Shown piece after piece: positions 13,176-24,772 of a DNA stretch of 28,408 nucleotides (positions are counted from its first letter, which is position 1; each line of letters begins with the position of its first letter). A program made the position numbers and the translations under genes. The DNA is from Tulasnella sp. 424. Its lineage: Eukaryota > Basidiomycota > Agaricomycetes > Cantharellales > Tulasnellaceae. The stretch lies in assembly GCA_019633425.1 (NCBI GenBank), contig WSUB01000296.1:1-28408 (forward strand). Reading direction: 5' to 3'. The notes beneath the pieces were generated by a model. That model was given only the letters and a program-made list of their open reading frames with translations. It had not been told where the DNA came from and did not search any database.

Positions 13176-15388
13176 ATGTTACATTCCGTTTATCAGCTTC
13201 TCACATTCGCTCCACCTCTGATTCTGAGGGAACCCAAAGTACCTCTAGATACAACGTTCGATACGGGCAACCAGGTCCTTCCACCTCTGCAGCAACGGGA
13301 TCTCGAGGGTATGATCAACAGTTTCTCGGTCAAGGTCCGGGCCGACTTCTTCTCGAAAGTTGAGTATGAAGAAAACGGGACATCCTACAGGTACGTACGA
13401 ATAGCACCGTCTCTTTCGGCCCGCTAGGTACTGACGAGGGTGTGTGGCGTTCTCATGATCAGCTCCCTGGTCGAGGCCTCCGAACACTTGTACATCCGCC
13501 CGGTCCTGACCGCTGCGAATGCCAAACGCCATCCAAGATTTCCCGAGCTTGACGCTGAAGGCAAGCCTTATCTCGGCGGTAAGCAGCATGAAAGGTAGAC
13601 TTGGATGCCAAGTGACTTAGCCTTCACACAGGGGCGGCCTGCTTTGAGTTCAAGTTGGGTGATCTGCCATATCCAGATAACTCGCCTTCTTCACTATCGG
13701 AGCTACTTCCCGTCATTATTTTCATGGTATGGTGCTTTAAATGCATAGATGCTTTCGTCTGACTCCCCACTGTACTAGTCTCCAGGCACCTTGAACGCCC
13801 ATGCACAGAATGCCGAAACTACGCAGGCTGAGCCCACTCCAGAAGTAAAGGAGATAATCCACATGGCTCAACGCTACGCAGGACGAGATGTTGTCTGTAC
13901 CGACACCGCTACGGCATTCGTTCTACGCTGGTCTACCAAGTCGGCGAGCGATGCAACCAACGATCCGAAGCTCCTTTATACCCCTTACGTAAATTTGGAG
14001 GGCTACCCTCTTCGACTCGTCATTGCTGCGCTCCTTTCGAAAGCGCTGGGAGCGGGCCACTACTTTTCTCTGCCCTTTGGCTTGACCGACTTTGTTCTTC
14101 CCTCGGGTGCTTTGGATCGCGCTGAACGGAGGACCATTACGAACGAAGACGCGATGCAGCGCTGGTCACAGAAGCGTGACATCGACTGGTATACGGCATG
14201 CAATGATGCGACATACCGGGGCGTCGTCTCCCATTGGATGCGGGAAAGTCTTCTAGCCCACCAAGGCAATCAGCTGGTCACCCATGGCGACGTCCTTCGG
14301 GCGAGGTTCTCTGCTGCTGGCCCTGACCTTCGACCCAAGCCTATCTACGCCAAGGAGCCCCTCCCTACCGATACTGCAAGCTTCCTGGAAGAAACGCGCC
14401 GTAGAACAAATGAAACAGCGCTGGGGGAAAAGTTGGAGGAGGCGGGCGAGTGGGAAGTTCGGATCCTGAGTGAGATTGATTCCTCCAATCGAGAAGATGG
14501 TGCGAGTTTCACGTGCGAAGTGGTAAGCGTAGGAGGTGTTGCGTGGGGAGGAGATCGTCAGTACCGGATCAAGATTTTTGATGATCGCCGAATGGGAGAT
14601 TTGGATGCCGTCAACCAAGAAAGTGGGGTTCTTCAGTGGTACTACGACGCGGCGTTCTCCCAGAGCGATATTTTAGTTGGTCTCGAGGACGCTGCATACC
14701 GCCGGCTGAATCACGCTCAAGGAAGCATCCTACCGTACTATTATGGCGTTCATGAGGTGAGCTGCCGTACTCTCGTCCGCGCTGCCTTGTTGCTTTGGGC
14801 TCCTACTTAACGCCTCTGCATGTTAGATCGTTCTTCCGGACGGTGTCTGCTGCTGGGCGATCCTGACAGAGCTCGTCAGAGGAGACACTCCGCAGTCTTT
14901 GCCGCGCGACGTTCCAGGTCAAGTTAAGTCTTCAGTGGTACGTCGATCGTTGGGCTTCTCGGGGTGGTGCTGTTGTTGATGCTTTCTTGTCTGGTGGGAA
15001 GGTCGTCGCTCTCCGGCACGCGTTACGGGTGTTGGAATACGCTGAAGTCACCAAGCCAAGGTGGAGGTTTGGCGATATTCGAGTTCACTTCTTTCAAGAG
15101 TCGTCCCCTGGAGCACCCGTTCGACCCGTCTGCAGTGTTGTGAACTTGTGGCATGCCGAATTCTCTACTCTGGGGGGAAGCCCAGAGCCCAACGACGACT
15201 ACGGAGAGGTATGGAGACTGCTGGCCGTTGCATTTGGGGAAGGGGTTGTGGGCGACTGGTTTGGAGAACGGGAGCCTTGGGACTACCACGCGGACCCCAT
15301 GAACGTCTACATCGGCGACGATTGGGTCCCGGAAGACTACGACCAGAGGTTCTATGTAGTTGGTATCAGCCCCAGACGATCCCGTTGA
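13176..15388 (+). CDS. Pseudokinase-like protein, intact member of an inverted pair
   Basis: Six exons (13176-13390, 13463-13578, 13632-13726, 13779-14756, 14827-14937, 15002-15388) join in frame to 633 residues. The first 350 residues match no family I recognise. From about residue 375 the order of motifs resembles the protein-kinase-like fold: IKIFDDRRMGD, then ...AYRRLNHAQGSILPYYYG (helix C to beta-4 style), a hinge-like LPDGV..WAILTELV, and ALRVLEYAEV...WRFGDIR where a catalytic loop would lie. The usual HxD...N and DFG residues are not conserved (FGDIRVHF; VVNLWHAEF), so catalysis is unlikely. Exons, phases and protein agree with the broken minus-strand copy at 10051-11760. After DYDQRFY the sequence departs from that copy, which runs on into an SRPK domain; here a short tail ends at 15388. 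A GTAGTT follows DYDQRFY and could be a splice donor, so the 3' end is tentative. Function unknown. Confidence 0.7.
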
Positions 15389-16148
15389 TATCTTGGGTCG
15401 CTCTCACATGCTGTCAATACTGTTTTTTACCGTGTCCGGAACGAGTGTTTCGGACATCACCTACGGGAAGTGCACAGAAATCGAGCCTGGTGGATATAAC
15501 TGCGAAAGAACTCGGAGATCGAGGTCAAAAACCCGAAGTTCATGTTCAGCTCCACGACATGGCAGGATAAAACGGGCAAGTAAAACCAGAAAAACTTAGA
15601 ATATTATTGCCAAGGAGGGTTTGCCGAGAGGCTGCGCTTGCGTAAATCGGTAAACGCGCCTCCGTCTGGTGAAAGATCCACAGAATGTAGTACGTCCCAA
15701 TTATCACTGTGGGCCGGTGAACGAACTTTAGCAATACGTGTAATATGGTCCTGATGTACTGAACTCGACCGCCCGATCTTTGTAAAAAAAGTCGTCACCT
15801 TCACTTGCTCGAGAATCGATCACGGGGTGCGCTCTCCTAGCGGATCAACGAAACCACCTAGGGACGGCGCAGAAAGCATACGTTGCATTCCTGCATGATA
15901 TGATGGATCTATACGGTGTACAGCGTCCACCCGATCGAGGTGGTGTCGTGGTTACATAAGCGGGGTCAGTACGAAGTCGGGTAGAATGCCGACGCGGAGA
16001 ACGGCGCGCGGCACCCCCTGAATTGCAATCTCGACTGTTGTAGCACCTTCCACCGGAAATCAGCTTACTCACCCAAACCACGACAGCACTTTAACGTGTT
16101 CCCCAACTATATACTAACCTCACAGGGACATTCTCACCGCCTCGAATT
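15389..16148. other. Intergenic region, possible 3' remnant of the pseudokinase-like gene
   Basis: No gene is supported. I looked here for an SRPK kinase downstream of the pseudokinase-like gene and saw none. Short protein-like stretches occur at about 15480-15570 (plus) and 15600-15780 (minus; HITRIAKVRSPAHSDNWDVL), neither with a workable exon model. The segment before 16149 should hold the promoter of the RING ligase gene. Confidence 0.35.
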
Positions 16149-17907
16149 ATGGATGCTTCAGTTCGAGGATTACCCCTCCTCAGCGGACCGCCACCAACCC
16201 GCGAAGATCCCAACAGCAACACATGCAGACGATGTTCGAAGGACCTTGGGATTATCTTCCGGAGTAGCAAGACATGTCAGATGTGCGGTATGCACTGGAC
16301 CGGATGTCGAGACCATTCACGCGGAAGCTAACGCTGCGGAATGTTCAACAGGCTTTACCTACTGCTCATCATGCTGCGACCACCAGGCCCTTATGCCAAG
16401 AGTTGGGTCGGAGACGGGATACGATCCGGTCAACGTATGCAGCTTTTGCATTGAGCCCTTAACGAGTGAGTCTGGACTGATTTTCTTGCCTTATTGGTCA
16501 GCATTGTAATTCGGTGTTTATCCAGTTACCGCATCATCAAGAAACCAGCTGCGCGCAATCTCGGTGGCTAAACTTAAGCAGTATTTGAAGGCATTCAATA
16601 TCTCGACTCCCGGTGCCCTTGAAAAGGATGATATTGTACAAGCAGTCCTGGCAGCAAGAGTAAGTGTTTTCGAAAGGCTCGCCTCCAAGATAGGAAACGC
16701 TGACGAACGCTCAACTCAGCAACCTAATGGTTGTTTACCACCCGAACTAGAGACCTACTATAGGAGGAACTCGGTCCCGGACCAGCGCCGGGGTCGCCAG
16801 GAAAGGCGTAGTTTCCTGGATCGCGCAAGTGATGCCGCCAATGCCGCTCGTCATGCATTCCAAGAAGCCACCGGCAGCACTCCCAACACCAACCCCAACC
16901 CCAACCGGGAGCCAGGATTACGCCCTCCAAATGCACAACGACCTCCTCGGCCCTCCTCTCAACCTCCTCCCCAGACCCGTCCTCCACCCCCGCCAACTAG
17001 TACTCGACCGCGACCCGTTCCACAGCCACAGTCCCAATCCGGCTATTCACAATACAGTCATCCGTACGCATCCCCACCCCGCGGACCTCCTCGACCTACC
17101 CCATCCACCCAGACTCGTCCGCCACAGGCTCCTGCTCGTCCTCCCCGTCCACCCACTCCAATTCCACCGTTATCGAGTCTTCTGGATAAAACACCCGAAG
17201 AGCTCAACGCCCTCTCCGTGCACGTTCTCAAGGAGATCCTTCACCAAAATCACGTCAATGCACGTCTCCTCCTCGAGAAGAGCGACCTTGTTGACAGGGT
17301 GAAGATGTTGATTGACGATGAAAGGAGAGAGCGAGAGAGGGAAGATGAGATGCGGCGATTAGAGGAGCAAGAAACCATCGATTTGCAGCATAGGATGATG
17401 GCCGAGCTAAGAGCTAGAGAGCAGGAACGGGAGAGGCAGATGCGAGAAAATGCAGCTGCCGCATCGAGGAGTGCGCCAGACCTATCTCAGGCCGAATCAA
17501 GTCAAGGAGGTCCCGCCCTTGGTGGAAATGAGACCACCAAGACAGGTTCACCATCACCCGACAATCCTGATGGCAATTCAGCTTCACGGGAGGATCAGGC
17601 TACATCTCCACCTGCCCCGGCCCCAGCACCGCCCAGCTTCAGCCCCCTGCCTCACGTCATGGAACGAAGTGGTCTATGCGTGGTCTGCCAAGACGCGGAG
17701 GCTAACATGGCCTTAGTTGACTGCGGGTGAGCCCTTTTTTCTGGTTTAGCTGCCTCAGCTATATTTACTTACTACGTTGATGCTTCCAGGCACCTTGCAC
17801 TGTGCAAGGCTTGCTCAGATTTGATCTGGACAACGACAAGAGAATGCCCACTATGCCGAACCCGCATTGTCACACAAGAAAGGATGCTTAGAATTTTCAG
17901 GACATAG
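16149..17907 (+). CDS. FYVE-like/SAP/RING E3 ubiquitin ligase (RNF34/RFFL type)
   Basis: Exons 16149-16287, 16352-16465, 16526-16659, 16720-17726 and 17790-17907 give 503 residues. Residues about 26-85 form a FYVE-related zinc finger (CRRC, CQMCGFTYCSSCC, VCSFC; one zinc pair is completed by splicing). A SAP-like helix pair follows (AISVAKLKQYLKAFNI, about 95-129), then a Pro-rich linker of over 100 residues. A second SAP-like segment (LNALSVHVLKEILHQNHV) and a Glu/Arg coiled coil come next. The C-terminal C3HC4 RING is CVVCQDAEANMALVDCGHLA, then LCKAC and CPLC, reaching the stop. This order matches animal RNF34 and RFFL (CARP proteins), E3 ligases linked to endosomal and apoptotic regulators. 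Substrates in fungi are not known to me. The RING ligands all appear present, so it should be active. The long Pro-rich linker has an open frame in another phase, which is a shadow. Confidence 0.88.
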
Positions 17908-18149
17908 AGAACTTCAAATCATCTTTCCAACGTACTTGGTTGTTGACCGATTCGCTGCCTTTCCCCTCACCCCACTTTTGCTTTTGTTGTCGAGCATGTT
18001 TTTACCCTCATTTTTGCACGTCGTCGATTTGCCGCCGATTTAAGTGTACATTATAATGGATTTTTTCGAGAGGATTTTTGTACTAGCCGAGCGTTGGCCA
18101 ACGATCTTGATTCACAGCGACTCGGACTCATCAACGCAGCAAAAGTCAT

Positions 18150-18911
18150 TCAGTCATGCCATTGCATAACGGATGGCACCCAATACGATGGTCCTCCCAC
18201 CTCCTGCTCATCTATCCAACAGAGACCATCGCGAACGAGCATGTTCTCTAGTACGGTCTTTGCCCGCTCGGGCGTCCAACCCTGCGAGTCCACCAAGGCA
18301 GAGACGTCGATGAACCCACCCAGCATCTGGGCGAGCCCAAGAGCGACAGCCTGGTCGTTGTCCAGCTCCTTCACCACCGATCGTACCATCTTCTTCCCTC
18401 CTTCAAGCTGCACGACCTCATAGCCCGATCCGAGCGGTGCCAACGTCTTGATACTGCGCACCACATCCTCCTCCGTGATACTGCCTTCCCGTCCATCAGC
18501 CACACCCCTGAGCTTCGACAACAGCCGAATCAACTCTCCCATTTCAATCATCCCTCCATTCCTCTCCCTGGTGTTAACACAAATGTCCACAATCTGCACC
18601 CCAAGCTCATACTGCCAATCTCCCAACCCCAACATCTCAGCCCACCATCCTCCCTTTCTGGGACCAGCTAAAGGATCGACTCCAATAGCAGCGCACATCT
18701 GTTGGAACGCCTGACGGAATTGAGGGTCTTTTTTTATCTCATCGCGATGGTCTGAAGCGAATCGGGATAAGGAGGTGCGGAATTGGGTTAATTGGGAGTG
18801 GAGGGAGTCTACTTGGGTTTGGTTTAGTGCTGAAGAGAGAGCTGCGAATGATTGGAGGGATTGGGTTTGCCTGTCGAATGCTGCTAGGCCGGCACCCCCT
18901 AAGCGATGCAT
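18150..18911 (-). CDS. SNF8: ESCRT-II subunit SNF8/VPS22
   Basis: A single exon encodes 253 residues, close to the family length of about 250-260. The start at 18911 gives MHRLGGAGLAAFDRQ, the expected VPS22 N-terminus. The frame stays open upstream to an ATG at 19025, but that extension is Ser/Pro/Thr-rich and is not seen in the family. Family-like segments are FRTSLSRFASDHRDEIKKDP, FRQAFQQMC, the WAEMLGLGDWQYELGVQIVD core and a winged-helix part through SITEEDVVRSIKTL and LCWIDEQ. With VPS25 and VPS36 it forms ESCRT-II, which sorts ubiquitinated membrane proteins into multivesicular bodies. It is convergent with the RING ligase gene, with 242 bp between their stops. No introns are needed, unusual among its neighbours here. 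Confidence 0.92.
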   Translation of the reverse strand: MHRLGGAGLAAFDRQTQSLQSFAALSSALNQTQVDSLHSQLTQFRTSLSRFASDHRDEIKKDPQFRQAFQQMCAAIGVDPLAGPRKGGWWAEMLGLGDWQYELGVQIVDICVNTRERNGGMIEMGELIRLLSKLRGVADGREGSITEEDVVRSIKTLAPLGSGYEVVQLEGGKKMVRSVVKELDNDQAVALGLAQMLGGFIDVSALVDSQGWTPERAKTVLENMLVRDGLCWIDEQEVGGPSYWVPSVMQWHD

Positions 18912-19682
18912 GGAGGAGGTTGATGGTGGTGGTGGTGAGAGGTTGGTCGAGTTTGTCCCTCCTTCTCTGCATTTGAACTTGGTCTGCTCTTTGCCACTGC
19001 CACCCATCGTGAGTGCTAGACGCATTACTTCCGCAACTAGTCCAAGACTCAGGAGGCATCATTGTGATGCCATAGATTTCCGTTCGTTAAATACATCCAA
19101 GCAAGTCAAAGAACAGTGGCCGTGGATGTAGTCGTGATCCTGTGTCACTGGCCTGTTCACTTGGCGTCCACTATCACGAAAGGAGGCTCAGGCTACAATG
19201 CCCATAAATGATAGTGTTCCCCGAATGGCAATTTGATATATCCCATTAACCGGGCTTTTAACATCTAGTGACGCTCAAGCGATAGCTTGCTGCATAACCG
19301 GTTACCGCATCACTCGAATATGTGGTCGAGTGCCGACGAGCGTTAGGTGCTTGGCAGTAGAGATGACGTAGATCGAGATAAATAGAGAAGCGAGCAGAAA
19401 CGAGAAGTCGGAGCCAACGGATTGCAACGGCTGGGACGAACAGGGGCGGATGAGCTTAAGAGCCCCGTTCTATTTCACGTTCCAGCTTTTTGCATTTCCA
19501 TCTGGTTCCCTAGAAAGTCTTAGTTTCTGGATCTTTTTCTCCTCAAAGATGTGTGCAACTCCTGAAGGAATGTGCAACTTCCAAATCGTTAAATGAATCG
19601 TCATCAGCCACGAACTGAGAACATCACCTCCGCAGATAGTTCGTGGTCTACTTAATTGAGATCGTTTCTACATATCGACTTT
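18912..19682. other. SNF8 upstream region and 3' flank of the MYND gene
   Basis: No gene is supported. The interval must hold the promoter of SNF8. The frame upstream of the SNF8 start stays open to 19025, but the residues are low complexity. I saw no tRNA-like B box, long repeat or transposon end. Confidence 0.4.
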
Positions 19683-21577
19683 TTACTCGTTGGGACTCGG
19701 CAATGCCGCTACTGTGGGGTTGGGAGTTGATGCAGAAGAAACGCAGCGGCTTTTATGGTCGTGACGCCAATGGCTAACGTGAGTGAAACCTCACGGTTGA
19801 GCAAATATGACGAGGTGTGATTTGCAGCTACTTACAGTTTTTGGCATGAAATACTGCAATATTGTGCCTGGAGAGATAGCAGGACTTAGCCGTGGCGGGT
19901 AAGGTTGAGCGGGGTTACTCACCGACTTGCACCCCGTGCATCGGAGGGGAGGGTCGACCCTGTTGTTAATATCCTCTCCGTGCAAGGGACACTTCAAGAA
20001 AAAGCATCCACCGAGGTCTCTGGAATCCTTTTTCCGACTCTGGGCCTGTTCTTCTCGTAAAGCCGCCTCGGACAGACCTAACCTGTCCCCAAAGGCTTGC
20101 CACACATCTACTTGAGTTGGCTTCTCCTTCAAGCTCCTAAACCTCTCCCACGCTGGGTTGGCGCAGCGCTTGAGGATTCTCAGGCAGTCCATGACATAGA
20201 GCCAGATGGGTTTCACGCAAGCCTTCATCAGCAAAGTATCGTCACGGCAGTGGTGGGCAGCAAAATCGTAAAAGGACTCTGCCAGCTCTCCTGTTGATCA
20301 CAAAGTAGCGTTATTTGATTGGTAATTGTACTCGCTGGGATTACCCTCACCGGAAAGAACGGGGATAGCTTCAGGGGCAATCAACCCACGTCCGAGCAAA
20401 AGAATTAAATCCTGCTCTTGAACTATATCGCGCATCGCTCTTCTTTGCAACGTTTTGGGAGGTAGAGCTTCTAAGAGACTGGTATTTCCTCGGTTAGGCA
20501 GCGTTACGGCCCATAGCTTTATCACTCACGCTCGAAGATCGCTGAAAAATAATATTTGATAGATAGTGGCTTCTGGAGACTTCTGAAGGCCTGTTTGCTC
20601 TACTTCCCACCATCGCTTTAGCAGCCGCAAGTGTAGTTGCCAGGTCAAGGTCATGCTGCTGTGGAATGATGGGGCGAATAGCAAGTACTGGACAAGGGAC
20701 GAGACGTGCACGAGCATGGGAGCTGATGCTGGAGTTCCTTCGATTATAGCGGCGCATTGTCTTGCTATCCTGTCCGCCCCATATTTTTGTACATTATACT
20801 CTGCAGTGGTGTTATAAAATCCTCGAGTCTTTCCGTATGTGCTGAGGATATGACAGCCCGCCCAGATAACAGAATTGTCTCGCTGACACGTTTCTTCATC
20901 TTGAAGAGGACCGAAAATATTAGCCATAATAAGGGATACCATGTCATAGAAATCTATCAATGTGACACTCGGGAGACGTCAATTCTCCAAGAAGGGGCGT
21001 AGGTTGTTTTTCCCAAACTCACAATGACTCGTCAATTTTTCCTTCAACCTGTTCATGAGTGGCCAACCGGTACACCGTTAAGAGGATCTGCCTCCGAGAT
21101 CGAGCCATCCCTGGCCAGTCTTCAGAGGAACTGCCAAACCAGTGCACATATTGTGAGACCATCAACGCGCATCGCTCTGCGAGTTTACGCTCAGCGCGGC
21201 CGCTCTGTTTCAAGTCTATGTCAATGACTTGGAAGGCATGATATAACGCGCTAATACACGCAAAAAGCCACCGGACTTCAATGGCCTATCGCATCTTCAC
21301 CTATGAGTAAAATTTGGTTCACTATGGTCTCTCCATCACTCACAGCCGGCCGCGGTATGACTCCAGGAAGGGTTGTGACCATCAAAGCTAACTCTTCCAG
21401 TAAGCCCGAAGATCTCAGAGTAATCCAGGTATTATCCCTGCACGTATTCTCGGGGGGAAGGCTTCGGGCCAAGTCATCGGCCTGTTCTACGAGGTCCGCT
21501 ATCTCCGCCGATTTAGAGGATCCGAGTTGCATCAGGCGTTGGATTCGGAGGCGAAGGAGTCTAGGGTCTGCAGGCAT
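19683..21577 (-). CDS. MYND-type zinc-finger protein
   Basis: Seven exons (21577-21344, 21285-21023, 20967-20530, 20478-20351, 20290-19923, 19867-19836, 19773-19683) join in frame to 517 residues. Most of the protein is a helical region without a recognised domain (LRLRIQRLMQL, AIEVRWLFACISALYHAF, LIDFYDMVSL). The MYND finger is C-terminal: CPLHGE, then RCTGCKS, AQYCSISCQK and LHWRHDHKSRC, split over the last two introns. MYND fingers usually bind proline-rich partners. The acceptor at 19868 is chosen because it restores YCS..CQ; the alternative at 19850 does not. The start is provisional. An ATG at 21683 reads MSNSHATFNLTSLP in a frame one base off, while the 21577 frame itself stays open upstream through YNLVPIQIDARTEL. 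A single-base indel near 21610-21625 would explain both and lengthen the protein by about 35 residues. Confidence 0.75.
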
Positions 21578-21995
21578 GAGCTCGGTCCTTGCGTCTATTT
21601 GGATCGGGACGAGGTTGTATGGGACGGCGGCAGAGGTCAGAGGGTAAGGATGTAAGGTTAAAAGTGGCGTGAGAATTACTCATTATTTGCTTCTGCTCCA
21701 AATGGGAGCTTTGTTCCCTCAGGCCATCAACAACAGGCTAGGAGCAACCGCGTTCGTTCCTTGGCAGCACGACATTATAACTCATTATATCTCTAGCACT
21801 CATGCTTAATTATTACTCACACCTATCCGGAAGGACTCCATTAAGGCCACCGAGGACGTGAGCTCCTCTCAAGGCACAGAAGCGGGAAGGAGGTGATACC
21901 TCAGAGAAGAAGAAGTGTCGTTGACAAAAAAATTCAGAAAGTACAGTGAAGACATCAGTAGTATTTATTTCGATCCAGGGCAAATGCGCTGCGAT
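21578..21995. other. Upstream region of the MYND gene
   Basis: No independent gene is visible. The part next to 21577 probably holds the true N-terminus of the MYND gene in a shifted frame, then promoter sequence. The rest has short open frames only. Confidence 0.4.
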
Positions 21996-22560
21996 CCTCG
22001 AAACCACCGCCTCGATGTTCACAAAAGCTAAACTCGTTCAAAAATACCACTCGTCAACGACACTCACAAACGACGTCCTATCATCCATTAGTTCGTTTCT
22101 ATACTCTTTGCCTCTGCCAAAGTCATCAGGTTGTTAACTCGGCTCGCTATCCTATCCTGCGGTGGCCTGGCTTAGTTGAGTCGACAAGTTAGAATGATCC
22201 AGACTTGTGCTGATAGATGTCGGGAAAGGCAACGGAGCAATTGACGGATGTCTTGACAGCACCGGCAGCTTGCTTGGTTGGTTCATCACTATAGTTGCAA
22301 GAAAAGGGACGGGAAAGAGTGAGAGAGCCACGTGAGCTCCGGCGGTCGTTGCAAACCAAGAAGCAACCTACGACTCCATGGCCCATGTTAACGTTATCCC
22401 TGTGCTGTCGCTCCGCTGATAACGAGCACTTTCGGAATCAACTCAACACAAAAAGCAAGTTGACTTGTCGGTGAAGTTTCAGAATCGTAATGATATGTAG
22501 ATGGTGGAGGCGACAATCCGCTCGTTTGCCGTGCCACCTTTAACATGCCACTCTCCACCA
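21996..22560 (-). pseudogene. DUF4246 remnant, first copy of the local family
   Basis: The minus strand aligns to the 3' half of the complete DUF4246 gene at 22850-24772. Recognisable pieces are the fourth exon with NCSVAFPDIYQHKSG and KQAAGAVKTSVN, the preceding intron, and part of exon 3 (near 22390-22560), ending at the equivalent of the WHVEG motif. About 140 bp of exon 4 is missing near 22150-22160, and frame breaks occur, so no product is expected. Its 3' flank resembles the flank of the complete copy (CAAAAGCTAAA and GATCCTCGA..CACCGCCTC), showing that the duplicated unit included flanking DNA. Exons 1 and 2 are absent. Confidence 0.8.
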
Positions 22561-22849
22561 AAGTAGAGTGTTTTGACTACTAGCGATGAGTTGAGGATGT
22601 AGTCATGGCACATCATTGGCGAACGTCTGGCCGAACCACCCACCCTCTGTCATCAGAACGGCGAGGTTGCGACTCGGAGGTAATGGGTTAGACGCCGAGG
22701 AGAGCCCACTCAAGCCACAGCAGCCGCAGGAAGAAGCGGCAGCTCAGAACACGAGTGTGGTTTACAACAACTAAGAAGATACAAGGAAAACATGGGGAAT
22801 ATTCATTTGAATTTAGGGCAAACGGACTACGATCCTCGATATCACCGCC

Positions 22850-24772
22850 TCAATGCTCACAAAAGCTAAAGTCAGTACAAAAGTGCTGTTCATCGACGAC
22901 ACCTACAAACTCCGACCTCTCATCCATCAACTGCTCCCTATACGCTTTTGCCTCGGCCAAAGTCATCACGGTGTCAACTCGATCCGCCACCATGTCCACC
23001 AGCTCCACCGGAAGAGGGACTTTCATTCGGTGATTATCCTTGACAAGTGCCTCATGGATCGTTTCCCGGGTCCAGTGAGCTTGTTGAGAAGGTATATCTG
23101 TGGTCGAAGGGATGCGATTTTCTGGATCGACGAGGAATAAGGCGACGATCTTGCGGTGGCCTGGTTGGGTTGGGTTGACGAGCTTGAACGACGAGACTTG
23201 GTGCTGATAGATGTTAGGGAAGGCAATGCAACGGTTGGGGAGCGTCTTGACAGCGCCGACAACTTGGTTGCTTGGTCCCCCGCTTGTGTTGTGAGAACAA
23301 AGAAGGAAGGGTCTCGTAAGCGCTGGCTGCCGTTGAAGACAAAGAAGCAACCTACTCCTCCAAGCCCCACGTTAACATTATGCCCCTACTGTCGCTCTGC
23401 TCGTAACCAACCCCTGCGAAGTTTACCCCAATACGGAAGGCAAGTTGGCTATCGGTGATGTTTTCACAATCGTAATAATAGATGCCAGAGGCGACAATTC
23501 GTTCGTTCGCCATGCCTTCGACATGCCAAGCCCCGCCAGGGTACTCTGGCTTTTCGGGAGTCTGCGTAAAAAAAACTCCGGCCGTCAGTTATAAGACAGG
23601 AGCAACCACAAACACACGTACCAAGTGAATATTTGCTAACTTGACAATAACCTGAACCTTTTTACCCTGGATGGAGTACGTACTGTACCGGTGGGTGATG
23701 TCCTCGCCCTTTCCTCGGTACCCACTTGCATCTACCGTCGGTAGCGTGATAATCTTATGGTCGTGCCAAGCATCGTACAGTCTATTAAACTCCTCATTCC
23801 CCAATGCCCCGCGGTCTTTCCACAAAGGTTGAGGGTAATCGGGGTGGTCGGCCCACTCATAACCGGTAGCAACTTTCTCTCTCCCAGGGAGGCGGTCATT
23901 GTTTTCCGGATGGATGTCGGTCAAAACCTTGTCCCAGAGAAGAGAGAAGCGCCCAACGAGGGACTCTGTGGCGGTAATGAGGTCTTTGTGATGTTGTGGG
24001 TGGATGTTATTGATGTAGCCTAGTGCTGTTGCTGGCGCGCCGTTGTCTCCTAACTGGAAGTCGGTAGGAATCCAAGAGAAACTATCCGAATACGCCCACG
24101 CCTCCAGATCCCCATCGGGTTGCTCGAGGAGTTTCAGGCAGCGAGCTCCATTTGAGGTATCCCAGAATTGGGTACGACCGTAAACAGCGCAGAAAAGTGA
24201 CGGGTGGACGAGGTCGAGGACCAGATTGTTGGACCGAGGGTGCCAGTCCTTCTCCTCGTCGGATACTTTTTCAAGGGCGGCAGCTGCCAGCTTCAATCTT
24301 GAATTCAATTCTTGAGAGATAAGTTCATCTGACTCCCAAATCCGGACATGACACGACGGCTAGAGTGGCATTGTCAGAAAACGTGGTCCAATCTTGCGAG
24401 ATCTTGTGACCAATGTCTCACCTGGATTCCGGTTTTCTCGTCCCTCATCAACGCATAGTCCTCAAGCTCATCGAGCACCCACTCAATTTCAGCCTCCTTG
24501 AGCTTGTCCCCCTGGATCTCGTGTTCGAGTGCTTCAGCCTTCCATTTCGATCGAATCGCGGGATCTTTGATCTTGGTCCACCATGAAGGCTTGCTTCGCA
24601 AAGCGTATGAGAGCTCAATCATACGGAGGTCGACAAGCTGGAAGGTAATATATCCTTCTGTCAGAGAGCGCTCGAAATGGAGAGCGTTGTTTCTTACCGT
24701 CAAAGCCGTATCGCCATCTTCATTGTAGCTTTCAAAGTCGGTGAAGGGGAAGGGGAAATCGGCCTCAGACAT
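22850..24772 (-). CDS. DUF4246 family protein, complete copy
   Basis: Four exons (24772-24422, 24359-23622, 23561-23356, 23282-22850) join in frame to 575 residues. The protein shows the DUF4246 pattern: MIELSYALRSKPSWWTKI, NLVLDLVHPSLFCAVYGRTQ, FSWIPTDFQL..., ALGYINNIHPQHHKDL, VQVIVKLANIHLTPEKPEYP, AWHVEGMANERIVASGIYYY and RCIAFPNIYQHQV then GHRKIVALFLVDP. DUF4246 is a large fungal family with no settled function that I know. The spacing of His and Glu in WHVEG (about 376 and 378), a later His (about 459) and an Arg (about 475) is what a 2-oxoglutarate/Fe(II) oxygenase might show; this is inference only. The exon 3-exon 4 junction (GLE then D then GGPSNQ) is fixed by frame and by the third copy. 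It is flanked by a remnant copy and a partial copy in the same direction. Confidence 0.85.

Noticed and set aside
13176..15388. Crinkler-type effector or FunK1 kinase
   Set aside because: No Crinkler header or P-loop NTPase motifs are visible, and the motif order does not match the fungal FunK1 kinases.
16829..17302. Plus-strand open frame rich in His and Pro
   Set aside because: It overlaps the Pro-rich linker of the RING ligase in another frame and has no motif.
18912..19025. N-terminal extension of SNF8 from the ATG at 19025
   Set aside because: The added residues are low complexity, whereas the ATG at 18911 gives the expected family N-terminus.
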